Shown piece after piece: positions 43,101-49,233 of a stretch of 49,233 nt of DNA. Under the pieces are notes generated by a model. It was not told the origin of the DNA, made no database searches, and saw only the letters and a program-made list of their open reading frames with translations. This DNA is from Parachlamydiaceae bacterium (GTDB lineage Bacteria > Chlamydiota > Chlamydiia > Chlamydiales > Parachlamydiaceae), in NCBI GenBank assembly GCA_013821265.1, contig JACDHD010000012.1, positions 1-49,233 on the forward strand, read 5' to 3'. The position numbers and the translations under genes are program-made. Each line of letters starts with the position of its first letter. Position 1 is the first letter of the stretch.

Positions 43101-44345
43101 ATGGAACCCGTTAATTTAGAAGTAGGGGGAGCTGGGGGAGTGGGCGGATCTGCGTCTGTAGGCGGAGCCTCATCGAGTTCCTCTTCCAGCAGTGCACCAC
43201 CTACAAGTCAAGATGAAATTTCAGCTGCCGAACAGGTGGCAGCTCTTATAGTGATGCAAATGTCCTCTTCTCATCCACAACTCTCCGATGATTTTGAAGT
43301 GTCTCCTATGAAGAAAGTTGACCAAAAACATGAAATTATCATGGGAATGCTAGATAATTGGTTAGATAATCTGCGTGAGCAGGACGATCGAACTAAGGAA
43401 AAAATACGTTCATCAAGTTATCAAGCAGAACTAGAAGCTAAATCCCCATCCCAAATTGCAAAAAATGAAGCCAAATCAACACATGAAATCGAAAGACAAG
43501 CCGTAACCTCTCCTTCCTATGCTGGGGTTCAGCAGTCGCATTCGATGCAAACAGATGTCGCAAATGGCGTGCAAAGTTTTATGCAGGGTATTGATGGAGA
43601 TGCCGCTGCTAAAGCGCGTTTGCCACTCACTGCAACCTCATTTGTGATTGGAGCAGATTTTATTGGCAATGCCATCACTGTAGCTGAAGTGGGAAAAAGT
43701 CCACGCATGGATGCTTCAACCTATGAGAAAATGACCGAACAGGTTGCTGCGATGACCCCGAATGCTGCCGATTTTGCCGCACAATTAGGATTGATCGGCG
43801 CGATGTTTATGGTTCAAGCAGGCTATCAAGCACAACTCGTTTCTGGAGGCGATCCAAAGGGGAAAGAACCTGTTGTGCGCGATCTGACATTCATCCGCAA
43901 CTACGCCAAAACGGTAAAAGAGGTTGTGGGTGGACGCGAAATGGATTACTGGATTCGTGGCATGGTGATGCGACAAATACCAGGATCAGATGCAGCGTCA
44001 GAAGCACGTAAAGAGCAATTAGTGATTTTAGGAAAAGTTGTTCTGCTAGCTTCTGCGCTTGCTATGTACTACAAATACGAAACGAAAAAAATCACGGGCC
44101 AGGAATTTTTGGGAATGTTGGATGGGGTCACCAAATTTGAAGATCCAAAAGACCTACGTCACAGCTTGATCAGCATGATCAATGGATTCTTAGGTCAACT
44201 TCCAGCTGCTGAACGTGCAAGTCTTAGAAATGCTCTGAGCGCGTATATGGATAAAAACCCCGATACCGAAAGCATGCTTAAGCCTACGCGCTTGTTCAGT
44301 GGAGTCATGGAAGAATACAACGGACAAACAGAACTACCTGCGTAA
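43101..44345 (+). CDS. Hypothetical protein, possible type III substrate
   Basis: 414 residues; ATG follows GGAGGTGA by 3 bases, a very strong Shine-Dalgarno. Residues 8-38 are Gly/Ser low-complexity (GGAGGVGGSASVGGASSSSSS). About 75-95 has MGMLDNWLDNLREQ, then polar helices. Mildly hydrophobic segments appear near 180-200 (LPLTATSFVIGADFIGNAIT), 228-248 (LGLIGAMFMVQAGYQA) and 310-326 (LVILGKVVLLASALAMYYK). The C-terminus is helical. No signal peptide. The layout resembles the translocator-operon proteins, and a short WLDNL(R/E)E match exists with the 521-residue protein at 10063-11628. A translocator paralogue or secreted effector is possible; I do not recognise the family. Confidence 0.68.
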   Translation: MEPVNLEVGGAGGVGGSASVGGASSSSSSSSAPPTSQDEISAAEQVAALIVMQMSSSHPQLSDDFEVSPMKKVDQKHEIIMGMLDNWLDNLREQDDRTKEKIRSSSYQAELEAKSPSQIAKNEAKSTHEIERQAVTSPSYAGVQQSHSMQTDVANGVQSFMQGIDGDAAAKARLPLTATSFVIGADFIGNAITVAEVGKSPRMDASTYEKMTEQVAAMTPNAADFAAQLGLIGAMFMVQAGYQAQLVSGGDPKGKEPVVRDLTFIRNYAKTVKEVVGGREMDYWIRGMVMRQIPGSDAASEARKEQLVILGKVVLLASALAMYYKYETKKITGQEFLGMLDGVTKFEDPKDLRHSLISMINGFLGQLPAAERASLRNALSAYMDKNPDTESMLKPTRLFSGVMEEYNGQTELPA

Positions 44346-44428
44346 CAGCTTTCTTGCAACCAGGCGTCACGTCCTGCAAAAAAAGAAGGTAGCCAGACAT
44401 AATTTGTTAAACCATTAAATTATCGCTA

Positions 44429-44458
44429 TTTTTGTTGTTCTTTATTCTTGGTTATAGT
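44429..44458 (+). promoter_or_regulatory. Candidate promoter of the Inc-like gene
   Basis: TTTTTG and TATAGT (44453-44458) with an 18-base spacer, about 40 bases before ATG 44498. The -35 box is poor. Confidence 0.35.
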
Positions 44459-44497
44459 AAGTTAATTAGTATTAATAACTTATAACAAAAGAATAAA

Positions 44498-45193
44498 ATG
44501 ATTCCTTTATCCAATTCTCCTCAATTTCAAGTTAGTCGCTGTTCACGTTGTTGTACGGCATTGTCTGCATGCTTAAAAGCCCTTGTGAAGCTGGTGACAG
44601 CTCTTCTTTTCGGAGCAGCTGCAGGCGGAACTTGCCTATTTTATGGCGTAGGCCTTTGGCAAGCATGTGTGGCCGGTTCTTGTGTGGCTGCTGCAGCTCT
44701 CTATACCTTGAGGGGGCGTTCTGTTACTACTGTGCTTGAAAAACAAGTTAATCCAAGCGAATTTTATACAGTCCCATTAGGATGTCCCGACAAGTTATCA
44801 CTATCTGTTTCGTATGAACATTTTACACTGCCTCCCATAGAATATGAAGAAATAGAGGGCATAAGAAGGGCAGAAGAAGCAGGAGATGTGGCCAATTTGA
44901 AACTGGGATGGCAACGCTATGGTATACTGGTTCAAGCAAGACTAATGGAAACAGGTAATGCATTTGATGCAGACGCATACGACAAAATGAAGCTTGAAAG
45001 TTGGGCACGATGCATGAAAAACACAAAGACAGACATCACGCCATTAACAACTTCTGTTGATGCTTTCAATGAATTGATGCAAACAGGTCAGCTGGCTAGA
45101 AGACATCGAACAGGATTCAGTCCTTCACGCCTGATATCAAGTCCTGTCACAATAAAGACTCCACCACCAGAAAAAAAAGAATCCAAAATCTAA
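44498..45193 (+). CDS. Inc-like protein with bilobed hydrophobic domain
   Basis: 231 residues. After a 25-residue polar, Cys-containing N-terminus, two hydrophobic helices (about 26-49 LKALVKLVTALLFGAAAGGT and 53-71 LWQACVAGSCVAAAALYTL) are separated by only a few residues. The remaining 160 residues are soluble and charged, ending in KTPPPEKKESK. Two closely spaced helices with cytosolic tails are the known signature of chlamydial inclusion membrane (Inc) proteins, which are type III secreted and face the host cytosol. This is layout only; Inc proteins share almost no sequence. No Shine-Dalgarno is seen before ATG 44498. Confidence 0.6.
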   Translation: MIPLSNSPQFQVSRCSRCCTALSACLKALVKLVTALLFGAAAGGTCLFYGVGLWQACVAGSCVAAAALYTLRGRSVTTVLEKQVNPSEFYTVPLGCPDKLSLSVSYEHFTLPPIEYEEIEGIRRAEEAGDVANLKLGWQRYGILVQARLMETGNAFDADAYDKMKLESWARCMKNTKTDITPLTTSVDAFNELMQTGQLARRHRTGFSPSRLISSPVTIKTPPPEKKESKI

Positions 45194-45208
45194 TAAAGCC
45201 TAAGGCGC

Positions 45209-45330
45209 TGCCCGTGTTCGATTCCTAAACCAGGCCGTCCTCGGCCTGGTAAGGCAATTGCCCCTGATGGACCATCATTTTCATATTGTCCATTTCGTCT
45301 ATTTCGTCCATGTCGTCCATTCTGTCCATT
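45209..45330. repeat. Mixed remnants of intergenic repeat families
   Basis: Between 45194 and the tRNA genes are: a short GCCCGTGTTCGATTCCTAAA remnant of the GTGCCC family; a hairpin ACCAGGCCG..CGGCCTGGT (45228-45250) like that at 8314-8384; and a one-armed array of 9-bp units, GTCCATTTCGTCTATTTCGT then CCATGTCGTCCATTCTGTCC (45287-45330). Confidence 0.75.
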
Positions 45331-45382
45331 AGGAAAGGCAGCTCCTTCGACTACGCTTTTCGTCATTCCCCACCTATTTTTG

Positions 45383-45412
45383 TTGTCGATTAATTCATCG
45401 TTTGCATATAGT
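45383..45412 (+). promoter_or_regulatory. Candidate promoter of the tRNA-Gly pair
   Basis: TTGTCG (45383-45388) and TATAGT (45407-45412) with an 18-base spacer; the expected start of transcription lies about 6 bases before the first tRNA. Confidence 0.5.
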
Positions 45413-45425
45413 ATCGCCTTGAATT

Positions 45426-45497
45426 GCGGGTGTAGCTCAGTGGTAGAGCATCACGTTGCCAACGTGAGGGTCGTGAGTTCGAACCTCACCACCCGCT
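45426..45497 (+). tRNA. tRNA-Gly(GCC), copy 1
   Basis: 72-nt cloverleaf. Acceptor stem GCGGGTG/CACCCGC, D arm GCTC..GAGC, anticodon stem TCACG/CGTGA with loop TTGCCAA (GCC at 45458-45460), T arm GTGAG/CTCAC with TTCGAAC, discriminator T. CCA is not encoded, so it must be added. The anticodon reads GGC and GGU. Confidence 0.97.
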
Positions 45498-45526
45498 ATA
45501 AAAAAAAAGTCTTCGTCCTAACAAGC

Positions 45527-45598
45527 GCGGGTGTAGCTCAGTGGTAGAGCATCACGTTGCCAACGTGAGGGTCGTGAGTTCGAACCTCACCACCCGCT
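45527..45598 (+). tRNA. tRNA-Gly(GCC), copy 2
   Basis: Identical in all 72 positions to the first copy, 29 bases further on, including the missing CCA. Spacing and shared upstream promoter suggest one transcript. Identity points to recent duplication or gene conversion. Confidence 0.97.
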
Positions 45599-45601
45599 TT
45601 A

Positions 45602-45758
45602 ACCCTTGGTTACGACTTTTTAATGGGCATATTCGAGTTCTTTTCCGCTAGAAACTCGCAAAAATAAGAGGGTCATATGTAATTACCCTCTTATTTTTGC
45701 GAGTTTCTAGCGAGAAAATAATCTCGAATATGCCCATTAAAAAGTCATAATCAAGGGT
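45602..45758. repeat. 157-bp near-perfect palindrome after the tRNA pair
   Basis: Left arm 45602-45673 contains TTTTTAATGGGCATATTCGA and CTAGAAACTCGCAAAAATAA; right arm 45684-45758 contains the complements with only a few mismatches (for example ACCCTTGGTTACGAC against GTCATAATCAAGGGT). The loop is about 10 bases (CATATGTAAT). Not related to the other families by eye. It could act as terminator of the tRNA transcript, though it lacks a simple U-tract at its end. Confidence 0.92.
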
Positions 45759-45869
45759 AAGTCATTCTTATCAAAATGTTTCAAAAAAACAGGGCAGCAA
45801 GTTAGTATCACAGAAAATGGCTAGAAGAGTGTTCTATTGCCAGCAACTGAAAGATCGGAGGAGTTTCCA

Positions 45870-47156
45870 GTGACCAACACAACAGAATTTAAAAACGAAA
45901 ATATCACCGTTAGTGTTTCAAAAGAACCAGGTGCACGCGTAACTTTTAATGTTTCAGTCAGTCCAGAAGCGACAAAAGCAGCACATGCCAAAGCAATAAA
46001 AGCAGTAAACCAAGAAGTTTCAGTTCCTGGATTTCGCAAGGGAAAGGCGCCAGAAAAGTTTGTGATGGAAAATTACGGAAAACAGGTTGAAGCAGAGTGG
46101 AGAGAGCTCGTCTTGCAAACCGGACTTCAAGAAGCGATGCAACTTGTCAAAGAAACCCGGCCCTACAAGCGTGATGGCATTTCATGCACAGGTATCAAGG
46201 AAATCTCCAAGGAAAAGGGTGCTCAGTTCACGCTTGAATTCGAAGAGGCTCCACAAGTTCCTCAAATTAATCTGAGCGACATTTCGTTGAAATCGATAGA
46301 GCGTCAACCAGTAACTCAAGATCAAGTCAATAACATCTTAACCGATTTGCAATTTCGTTTAGCTAAGTGGGAAGATGCTCAAGAAAAAGCAACCGAAGAA
46401 GATTTTGTCGATCTCGACATCGAAAAATTAGATGAGCCGCAGGAAAATATTTGTAAAGATGCGCGTTTTGCTGTCAAAGACATGGCAGCTTGGATGCGAA
46501 AGCTGATTATCGGCATGAAAGCAGGTGAGAGTGTGGAAGCGACAAGTGAGCGCGATCCAAATCAAGATCCAGCGGCTCCTTTTACACCTACTAATTGTCA
46601 TATTACTGTAAAAGCTGTTAAAAAAGCTCTCCTGCCTGAACTCAGCGATGAGTTTGCTAAAAAAGTGGGATTGGGTAGCCTTGTAGAGCTAGAAGAGCGC
46701 ATTACTGCAGATCTCAATCGCAAAGCTGATCAAGAGATGCGTGAGGGGCTACATCACCAGTTAGATCAAATGCTACTAGAAAAATATCACTTTGAACTTC
46801 CCTTAACACTTCTTAAGGACGAAATCTTACATCGTAAGGAAGATGCCATCGCATGGCTGGTTCAAAGTGGAGCTTCCCAAGATGTTGTCACTAAACGCGA
46901 ACAAGAATTAGAAAAAACTCTTCCTGCACAAGTTGAAAATAGCTGCCGCCTCTTTTTCTTGTTCATGGCATTTTCTAATCAGCACAAAATTGCTGTCACA
47001 CGAGAAGAAATCGCACAAGAGCTGTCTAAACAGATTTTGGAGGGTCAACGTGCTCCTGCAGATCGCAATTCCAAAGAAGTACAAGATAGATTGAGTCAAC
47101 TAATCATGCTGCGTAAGAGTCGCGATTACATTGTTGATCACGTAAAACGAGCTTGA
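45870..47156 (+). CDS. tig: Trigger factor
   Basis: 428 residues from GTG 45870, chosen because GGAGGAG lies 6 bases upstream; an in-frame TTG 33 bases earlier has no signal. Ribosome-binding domain with GFRKGKAP (about 54-61), the L23-docking motif. The PPIase (FKBP-like) middle domain is at about 145-235, recognisable but diverged (VKDMAAWMRKLIIGMKAGES). The C-terminal helical arms have LPELSDEFAKKVGLGSLVEL. It folds nascent chains at the ribosome. It heads the tig-clpP-clpX cluster, 93 bp before clpP. Confidence 0.95.
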   Translation: MTNTTEFKNENITVSVSKEPGARVTFNVSVSPEATKAAHAKAIKAVNQEVSVPGFRKGKAPEKFVMENYGKQVEAEWRELVLQTGLQEAMQLVKETRPYKRDGISCTGIKEISKEKGAQFTLEFEEAPQVPQINLSDISLKSIERQPVTQDQVNNILTDLQFRLAKWEDAQEKATEEDFVDLDIEKLDEPQENICKDARFAVKDMAAWMRKLIIGMKAGESVEATSERDPNQDPAAPFTPTNCHITVKAVKKALLPELSDEFAKKVGLGSLVELEERITADLNRKADQEMREGLHHQLDQMLLEKYHFELPLTLLKDEILHRKEDAIAWLVQSGASQDVVTKREQELEKTLPAQVENSCRLFFLFMAFSNQHKIAVTREEIAQELSKQILEGQRAPADRNSKEVQDRLSQLIMLRKSRDYIVDHVKRA

Positions 47157-47249
47157 CCTGTAGCAAAGAGTCTAATATAAAGGATCTTTTATTGAGCACC
47201 CTAGGGATGCTTTAAAAGTTTAAAAACCCGTAAACTCGATAGGAACGCG

Positions 47250-47888
47250 ATGACAGAACAAAATAATGAAAGAAGACCGAAGCTCTCTCTGACTCCCTAT
47301 GTGATCGAAGAATTGCCAGGACGCGGTGAGCGTTCGATGGATATCTATTCACGATTGCTAAAAGATCGCATTGTGTTCATTGGAACAGAAATCACAGATC
47401 ACGTTGCAAACGTAGTTGTGGCACAGCTTTTGTTCTTAAAGATGGAAGATCCTAAAAAAGATGTTCATATCTACATCAACTCAGTTGGTGGTTACATTTC
47501 AGCTGGATTGGCGATCTATGATACCCTGCAATGGATGGGTTGTAACGTCAATACCTATTGCATCGGCCAAGCCTCTTCCATGGGAGCTTTGTTGCTAATG
47601 GCGGGCACGAAAGGACGCCGTTATGCATTGCCAAATAGCCGTATTATGATTCACCAGCCTTGGGGTGGAGTCGGCGGAACATCAGCAGATATTGCGATTC
47701 AAGCTAAAGAAATGCTATACTTGAAGCATCATTTGAGTGAGATCATGGCAGAATGCACAGGCCAAACTGTAGAAAAGATCCGCAAGGATAGCGAGCGCGA
47801 TTTTTACATGGGTCCTGTTGAAGCTAAAGAGTACGGACTCATTGACGAAGTAGTAGTACCAAAACCCAAAGTGACACCTACAAAATAG
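47250..47888 (+). CDS. clpP: ATP-dependent Clp protease proteolytic subunit
   Basis: 212 residues. Catalytic triad Ser110 ([14 protein letters not shown]), His135 ([11 protein letters not shown]) and Asp184 (ERDFYMGP). N-terminal part [20 protein letters not shown] and [17 protein letters not shown] are standard. It forms two stacked heptamer rings closed by ClpX. Chlamydiae usually have two ClpP paralogues; this one, next to clpX, corresponds by position to ClpP2. The second is not in the window. Confidence 0.97.
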   Translation: MTEQNNERRPKLSLTPYVIEELPGRGERSMDIYSRLLKDRIVFIGTEITDHVANVVVAQLLFLKMEDPKKDVHIYINSVGGYISAGLAIYDTLQWMGCNVNTYCIGQASSMGALLLMAGTKGRRYALPNSRIMIHQPWGGVGGTSADIAIQAKEMLYLKHHLSEIMAECTGQTVEKIRKDSERDFYMGPVEAKEYGLIDEVVVPKPKVTPTK

Positions 47889-47934
47889 TGGGCTAGTACA
47901 CTGGAAAGTTTTTACAAGAAGCAAGTAAAGGCAT

Positions 47935-49179
47935 ATGACAAAACAAACAAATACTCCAGGCCCCATCATCTGTTCCTTTTGTGGACGTCACGAGGATGCT
48001 GTAGAAAAGCTCGTATCAGGTCCTGAAGCGTTTATCTGCGATAAATGCATTCGCATCTGCTCAGGAATCTTGGACAAAAAGACGGAAGCTGTTAGTCGCA
48101 GTCTAAAGGTCTTAAAGCCTCGCGACATCAAAGAGCGACTCGATGAGTACATCATTGGCCAAGAAAATGCAAAGCGTACGATTGCAGTAGCCGTGTACAA
48201 CCACTACAAACGCATTCAGTCACTTTCCAAAGAAGGTGGTCACGTAGAGTTTGGGAAGTCAAACGTGTTGCTATATGGTCCTACAGGTTCTGGTAAAACC
48301 CTTATTGCAAAAACACTCGCGAATATCTTAGACTTGCCCTTCACCATTGCAGATGCCACAACATTGACAGAAGCCGGGTATGTTGGAGAAGATGTGGAAA
48401 ACATCATTGTGCGTTTGCTACAAGCTGCCGACTACGATGTGGCCAAAGCAGAATTGGGAATCGTCTACATAGACGAAATCGATAAAATTCATCGCACCAC
48501 CTCCAACGTGTCAATCACACGCGACGTATCTGGAGAAGGTGTGCAACAAGCACTGTTGAAGATCGTTGAAGGAACTGTTGCAAATGTGCCCCCAAAAGGT
48601 GGCCGCAAGCACCCTCATCAAGATTACATCAAGGTTAACACAGAAAATATCCTCTTTATCGTCGGCGGAGCATTCGTTAATTTAGAAAAAATGATTGCAA
48701 GACGTCTCGGACGTACGACCATCGGATTTAATCTAGCAGAAAAAGATCAGATCGACACAACTCAGAAAAATATGCTGTTAGCACGCGTAGAGCCTGAAGA
48801 CTTTGTAAGCTTTGGTATGATACCTGAGTTTATTGGACGCTTTAATTGCATCGCCAACTGCAATGATTTGACAATTGACGACTTAGTATCGATTTTAACA
48901 GAGCCTAAAAATGCCCTTGTGAAGCAATATAAGGCATTATTTGACCTAGAAGGTGTCAAGTTGACAATCGACGATGAAGCTCTATACGCAATTGCTCAAA
49001 AAGGCTTAGAAGCAGGTACCGGAGCACGTGCTCTACGTATGATCCTCGAGCGTGTTCTGCGCGAACTGATGTTTGAAATCCCTTCCGATCCAACAGTGGA
49101 AGAAGTGATTATCAATAAAGACGCAGTTATGGGATTGGCAGAACCAATCGTACGCCGCTCCGAAGCGAAGATCGCCTAA
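47935..49179 (+). CDS. clpX: ATP-dependent Clp protease ATPase subunit ClpX
   Basis: 414 residues, full length. N-terminal C4 zinc domain with Cys13, Cys16, Cys35 and Cys38, which dimerises and binds adaptors. AAA+ module: Walker A GPTGSGKT (115-122), Walker B IVYIDEID (about 176-183), pore loop GYVGEDVE, sensor and arginine-finger region FIGRFNCIA, sensor 2 GTGARALR, and IGF loop (TTIGFN) that docks on ClpP. It unfolds tagged substrates for ClpP. 46 bp after clpP, no promoter seen between, so the pair is co-transcribed. Confidence 0.98.
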   Translation: MTKQTNTPGPIICSFCGRHEDAVEKLVSGPEAFICDKCIRICSGILDKKTEAVSRSLKVLKPRDIKERLDEYIIGQENAKRTIAVAVYNHYKRIQSLSKEGGHVEFGKSNVLLYGPTGSGKTLIAKTLANILDLPFTIADATTLTEAGYVGEDVENIIVRLLQAADYDVAKAELGIVYIDEIDKIHRTTSNVSITRDVSGEGVQQALLKIVEGTVANVPPKGGRKHPHQDYIKVNTENILFIVGGAFVNLEKMIARRLGRTTIGFNLAEKDQIDTTQKNMLLARVEPEDFVSFGMIPEFIGRFNCIANCNDLTIDDLVSILTEPKNALVKQYKALFDLEGVKLTIDDEALYAIAQKGLEAGTGARALRMILERVLRELMFEIPSDPTVEEVIINKDAVMGLAEPIVRRSEAKIA

Positions 49180-49205
49180 GGGGACTCTGTCCCTTCCTTT
49201 TTGGA

Positions 49206-49230
49206 GTGCGGTGGCTTGCCACCGCTTTTA
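49206..49230 (+). terminator. Intrinsic terminator after clpX
   Basis: Hairpin GCGGTGGC/GCCACCGC (49208-49225) with a two-base loop, followed by TTTTA. The preceding TTTGGAGT ties it to the repeat at 8256-8285, so this terminator seems to derive from a dispersed repeat. Confidence 0.85.
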
Positions 49231-49233
49231 TAG

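Noticed and set aside
45426-45758. tRNA pair plus palindrome as an integration site of a mobile island
   Set aside because: No integrase, no direct repeat of a tRNA 3' end and housekeeping genes directly follow.

Overview
The window reads as chromosome of an environmental (amoeba- or animal-associated) member of the Chlamydiae, order Parachlamydiales, most likely not Chlamydia itself. The reasons are: a translocon-type operon with two SycD/LcrH-class TPR chaperones next to hydrophobic translocator-like proteins; an hrcA-grpE-dnaK operon whose HrcA has the long C-terminal tail known from chlamydiae; a tig-clpP-clpX operon; a ZntA-type P-type ATPase behind a small membrane protein gene; and many large, acidic or hydrophobic proteins without recognisable homologues. 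Base composition looks moderate (low-to-mid 40s % GC by eye). Genus cannot be decided from the sequence alone.

Layout. 1-1001 is the 5' part of an unrecognised gene on the minus strand. 1233-3844 is a two-gene plus-strand unit: a TolC/CusC-type outer-membrane lipoprotein and a multicopper oxidase with a Met/His-rich tail, probably periplasmic copper handling. 3947-5461 is an unrecognised alpha-helical protein. 5478-5932 is a 455-bp near-perfect palindrome. 6081-8237 encodes an unusual protein with a double-lobed hydrophobic N-terminal region, pentapeptide repeats and a class-I glutamine-amidotransferase (peptidase C26) domain. 8547-18742 (minus) is a tightly packed seven-gene operon: two large unrecognised proteins, a SycD-like chaperone, an 864-residue YopB/CopB-like translocator, a second chaperone, a 521-residue hydrophobic protein and a 499-residue YopD/CopD-like protein, closed by two consecutive intrinsic terminators.

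19099-28479 (minus) holds an LRR-like protein, HemW, an acidic coiled-coil protein, a CcsA-type cytochrome c assembly protein, a DinG-family helicase and the main sigma factor. 28877-32924 (plus) holds an M20 peptidase and an 854-residue unrecognised protein. 33129-36832 (minus) is hrcA-grpE-dnaK with a diverged CIRCE operator. 37030-42810 (minus) is a large NAD-type glutamate dehydrogenase, a P1B metal ATPase and a VIT/CCC1-like membrane protein. 43101-45193 (plus) holds two probable host-interaction proteins, one of them Inc-like. Two identical tRNA-Gly(GCC) genes, a 157-bp palindrome and tig-clpP-clpX finish the window.

The most striking non-coding feature is the number of palindromic elements in intergenic gaps. 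At least four families can be told apart: a GTGCCC-rich palindrome in four full copies, two large palindromes sharing the terminal sequence GACAATTGCATAAGT, arrays of the 9-bp unit TGGACGAAA, and GC-rich short hairpins. They sit between transcription units and are absent from inside operons. The translocator genes separately carry in-frame tandem repeats (15-bp KPGEV and 18-bp collagen-like GAAGTA units). These could vary in copy number between strains.
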